A stretch of DNA of 41,817 nt from an uncultured Collinsella sp. (lineage in GTDB: Bacteria > Actinomycetota > Coriobacteriia > Coriobacteriales > Coriobacteriaceae), in assembly GCA_900545905.1 (NCBI GenBank), contig URBA01000001.1:1-41817 (forward strand), read 5' to 3'. The notes under the pieces were generated by a model. The model had not been told where the DNA came from and ran no database searches. It was given only the letters and a program-made list of their open reading frames with translations. Position 1 is the first letter of the stretch. Every line of letters starts with the position of its first letter. Shown here one piece after another: positions 39,785 through 41,817 of this stretch. Position numbers and translations under genes: made by a program.

Positions 39785-39814
39785 CGTTTCAGGTTGTTAA
39801 GAGGAGGGCTATTC

Positions 39815-40963
39815 ATGGCCAAGAATTCAGGTCCCGTACGTACCGTTCATGCACGCACGACGGGTAAAGAGCGCGATGAGATGATCGCCACCACCAAGGC
39901 CGAGATTGAGAAGAAGTTCGGCCAGGGCTCTATTATGAGGTATGGCGACGGCGGTCCCGAGCTCGAGGTCGAGGCTATTCCGACGGGCTCTCTGGCGCTC
40001 GATGCCGCCTTGGGTATCGGCGGCGTGCCGCGCGGCCGTATCGTCGAGATTTATGGCCCCGAGTCCTCCGGTAAGACAACGCTTTCACTCGAGATCCTTG
40101 CAGAGGCGCAGGCCATGGGCGGCGTTGTTGCATTTATCGATGCCGAGCACGCGCTAGATCCCACCTATGCCGCGCGTATCGGTGTTGATATCGATGAGGT
40201 CCTCATTTCCCAGCCCGATACGGGCGAGCAGGCGCTCGAGATCGTCGATATGCTTGTGCGCTCCGGTGCCATCGACGCCATTGTTGTCGACTCTGTAGCC
40301 GCCTTGACTCCGCGTGCCGAGATCGAGGGCGAGATCGGTGACACGACGGTGGGTCTGCAGGCTCGCTTGATGAGCCAGGCGCTCCGCAAGCTCGCCGGCT
40401 CGCTTTCCAAGTCCAACACGACCTGCATCTTCATTAACCAGCTGCGCGAGAAAATCGGCGTCATGTTCGGCAACCCCGAGACCACCACGGGCGGCCGCGC
40501 ACTCAAGTTTTTCTCTTCCGTGCGAATCGATATTCGCAAAATCGATACCATCAAGCTCAAGGACGAGGTTATCGGTAATCGCGTGCGTGCCAAGGTCGTT
40601 AAGAACAAGGTGGCGGCTCCGTTCCGTTCGGCCGAGTTTGACATCATGTACGGCACCGGCATCTCTAAAGAGGGCTCGATTCTGGATATGGCCGTCGAGT
40701 GCGGCATCTGCAAAAAGATGGGGTCCTGGTTTGCCTATGGCGAGGATAAGCTCGGCAACGGTCGCGAGGCCGCCAAGACATTCCTGCGGGAGCATCCCGA
40801 TTGCGCCGACGAGATCGAGCACAAGGTTCGCCTTGCCTGCGGCCTTGAGTATGACGATGATGCCCCCTCCGAGGTTGAGTTGACCGACCAGCCCGCCCCC
40901 GAGGAGTTTGATGAGCTGTACGCCATCGATGGCTCCGCGATGCTCGACGATGACGATGAGTAG
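39815..40963 (+). CDS. recA: Recombinase RecA
   Basis: A 382-residue recombinase that coats single-stranded DNA, performs strand exchange and stimulates LexA self-cleavage. Walker A is GPESSGKT (81-88) and Walker B AIVVDSVAAL; NQLREKIGVMFGNPETTTGGRALKF is also conserved, covering loop 2. The C-terminus is acidic (EEFDELY, then DDDDE), as usual. The ATG at 39815 follows GAGGAGGG. Control by LexA is shown by the operator in its promoter. recX follows 11 bases later. Confidence 0.98.
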   Translation: MAKNSGPVRTVHARTTGKERDEMIATTKAEIEKKFGQGSIMRYGDGGPELEVEAIPTGSLALDAALGIGGVPRGRIVEIYGPESSGKTTLSLEILAEAQAMGGVVAFIDAEHALDPTYAARIGVDIDEVLISQPDTGEQALEIVDMLVRSGAIDAIVVDSVAALTPRAEIEGEIGDTTVGLQARLMSQALRKLAGSLSKSNTTCIFINQLREKIGVMFGNPETTTGGRALKFFSSVRIDIRKIDTIKLKDEVIGNRVRAKVVKNKVAAPFRSAEFDIMYGTGISKEGSILDMAVECGICKKMGSWFAYGEDKLGNGREAAKTFLREHPDCADEIEHKVRLACGLEYDDDAPSEVELTDQPAPEEFDELYAIDGSAMLDDDDE

Positions 40964-40974
40964 CGGATGCCGAC

Positions 40975-41667
40975 ATGTCGTATACGGTGACCGAGGCCAC
41001 GGTCGTCTTTCCCGATAAGAAGGCGGCTTCCTCGTTCTCGAGCGGTTATGCGTCTAAAAAGCCCTGCGCGCATATCGATTGCGATCTTGAGGGCGGTTTC
41101 GAACGTTCCATTTGGATTCCCGTGCGCGTGGCGCGCCTGTACGTTAAGAACCGCCCCGACCTTCCCTGTGATTGGGATGACTTTCGCGAGGCGGTGCAGC
41201 TTATCGAACGTAAATGTGCACTCACCATGGTGACCGAGATGCTTTCGCGCCGCGATCATGCCACGGGCGAGGTGCGCGATAAGTTGGCGCGCTATGGCTT
41301 TCGACAGCCTGCGATCGATTTTGCGGTTGCTCGAGCGACCGAGTATCGTTTTTTGGATGAGAACCGCTTTTGTTCGTACTTTATCGAAGAACGCAAACGT
41401 CGCGGCTGGGGACAGCGCAAGATCGAGGTTGAACTCAAGCGCCGTCATGTCGTACTTGACGATATCCCCGGGTATCCCGAGGCTTATTTTGCCGTGGATG
41501 ATGACTTGGCCCGCGCTTCGGCTTTGCTCGCTAAACGTCGCGTTCCCGAAGTACGTGCATTCGAAAAGCTCGTCAGATTTTTGATGGGTAAAGGCTTCTC
41601 GTATCACATCGCCGCCGATGCCGTTAAGGCGCGCCTCGATGCCTCAAGCGAGGAATGCGCCGTGTAA
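40975..41667 (+). CDS. recX: RecA regulator RecX
   Basis: A 230-residue helical protein with the RecX repeats: ALTMVTEMLSRRDHATGEVRDKLARYG, then YRFLDENRFCSYFIEERKRRGWGQRKIEVELKRR in the middle and a last three-helix repeat ending GKGFSYHIAADAVKA. RecX binds RecA filaments and limits their activity. The N-terminal 75 residues are an additional small domain. The ATG has no strong ribosome site, so it is probably expressed by read-through and coupling from recA, sharing its SOS control. Confidence 0.88.
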   Translation: MSYTVTEATVVFPDKKAASSFSSGYASKKPCAHIDCDLEGGFERSIWIPVRVARLYVKNRPDLPCDWDDFREAVQLIERKCALTMVTEMLSRRDHATGEVRDKLARYGFRQPAIDFAVARATEYRFLDENRFCSYFIEERKRRGWGQRKIEVELKRRHVVLDDIPGYPEAYFAVDDDLARASALLAKRRVPEVRAFEKLVRFLMGKGFSYHIAADAVKARLDASSEECAV

Positions 41668-41729
41668 GCGTTCACCCGTTACGCCCCTGCCGTTCACCGC
41701 TTGATTGGCGCCGTGCCGGGTGCGTTTAT

Positions 41730-41758
41730 TTGACAGTTGTTGCGGTTCAACGTAGGAT
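41730..41758 (+). promoter_or_regulatory. Promoter for a gene beyond the right edge
   Basis: A consensus TTGACA (41730-41735) is followed 17 bases later by TAGGAT (41753-41758). No start codon with a ribosome site follows before the window ends, so the leader is at least about 50 bases. The gene is outside the window; rny often follows recX, but this is only a guess. Confidence 0.75.
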
Positions 41759-41817
41759 AATCACTGTCATTTGCTTTGTGATATGTGCTCATCTGTGATG
41801 AGTTTGTTTATATGTTT

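Noticed and set aside
1..41817. tRNA, rRNA, CRISPR array or prophage
   Set aside because: No cloverleaf, rRNA segment, regularly spaced repeat array or phage structural gene was recognised; short hairpins found are terminators or leaders.

Overview
This window looks like a core chromosomal segment of a Gram-positive actinobacterium of the class Coriobacteriia, most probably a gut Collinsella. The support is a G+C-rich genome with GTG and TTG starts, an actinobacterial mIHF gene next to gmk and rpoZ, a PyrR-controlled pyrimidine operon of Gram-positive type, RNase J, and an AdhE fermentation enzyme. The genus is inference from overall character, not from a marker search.

Layout, left to right. 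(1) 1-912, minus strand: N-terminal 304 codons of adhE, with a tandem operator-like repeat upstream. (2) 1066-2102: a REP-associated tyrosine transposase gene between two 49-bp inverted copies of a REP-like palindrome, inserted between adhE and rpmB. (3) 2207-2395, minus: rpmB. (4) 2700-8170: pyrR-pyrB-pyrC-pyrK-pyrD-pyrF, led by a PyrR-type attenuator; together they make UMP from carbamoyl phosphate apart from the PyrE step, and carAB and pyrE are not here. (5) 8410-10820: mihF-gmk-rpoZ-thiI. (6) 11034-15088: DNA-uptake genes comEA-comEC, then holA. (7) 15222-19679: rpsT, lepA, dusB, hemW. (8) 19738-26277 and on to 27042: two dnaJ genes, mtaB, phoH, ybeY, dgkA, era, recO. (9) 27181-32171: the RNA genes rpsO, pnp and rnj, with two very long palindromes between pnp and rnj. 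(10) 32173-41667: ftsK, a rodZ-like gene, yajQ, rimO, pgsA, cinA, then LexA-controlled recA and recX. The window ends just after a promoter that points out of it.

Most genes are co-directional, tightly packed and often overlapping, so translational coupling is common. The strongest unexplained signal is the pair of 141-148 bp palindromes at 29900-30047 and 30172-30312. Their cores are homologous and inverted, their inner stem changes by paired substitution, and their 36-40 bp outer arms differ between copies while each stays self-complementary. Other points worth attention are the RAYT with its REP-like flanks, a DnaJ whose C-terminal domain is replaced by membrane segments, a three-helix PyrR leader, a RodZ-like protein with an RG-rich linker, and an apparently leaderless lepA. 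No tRNA, rRNA or CRISPR array was recognised.
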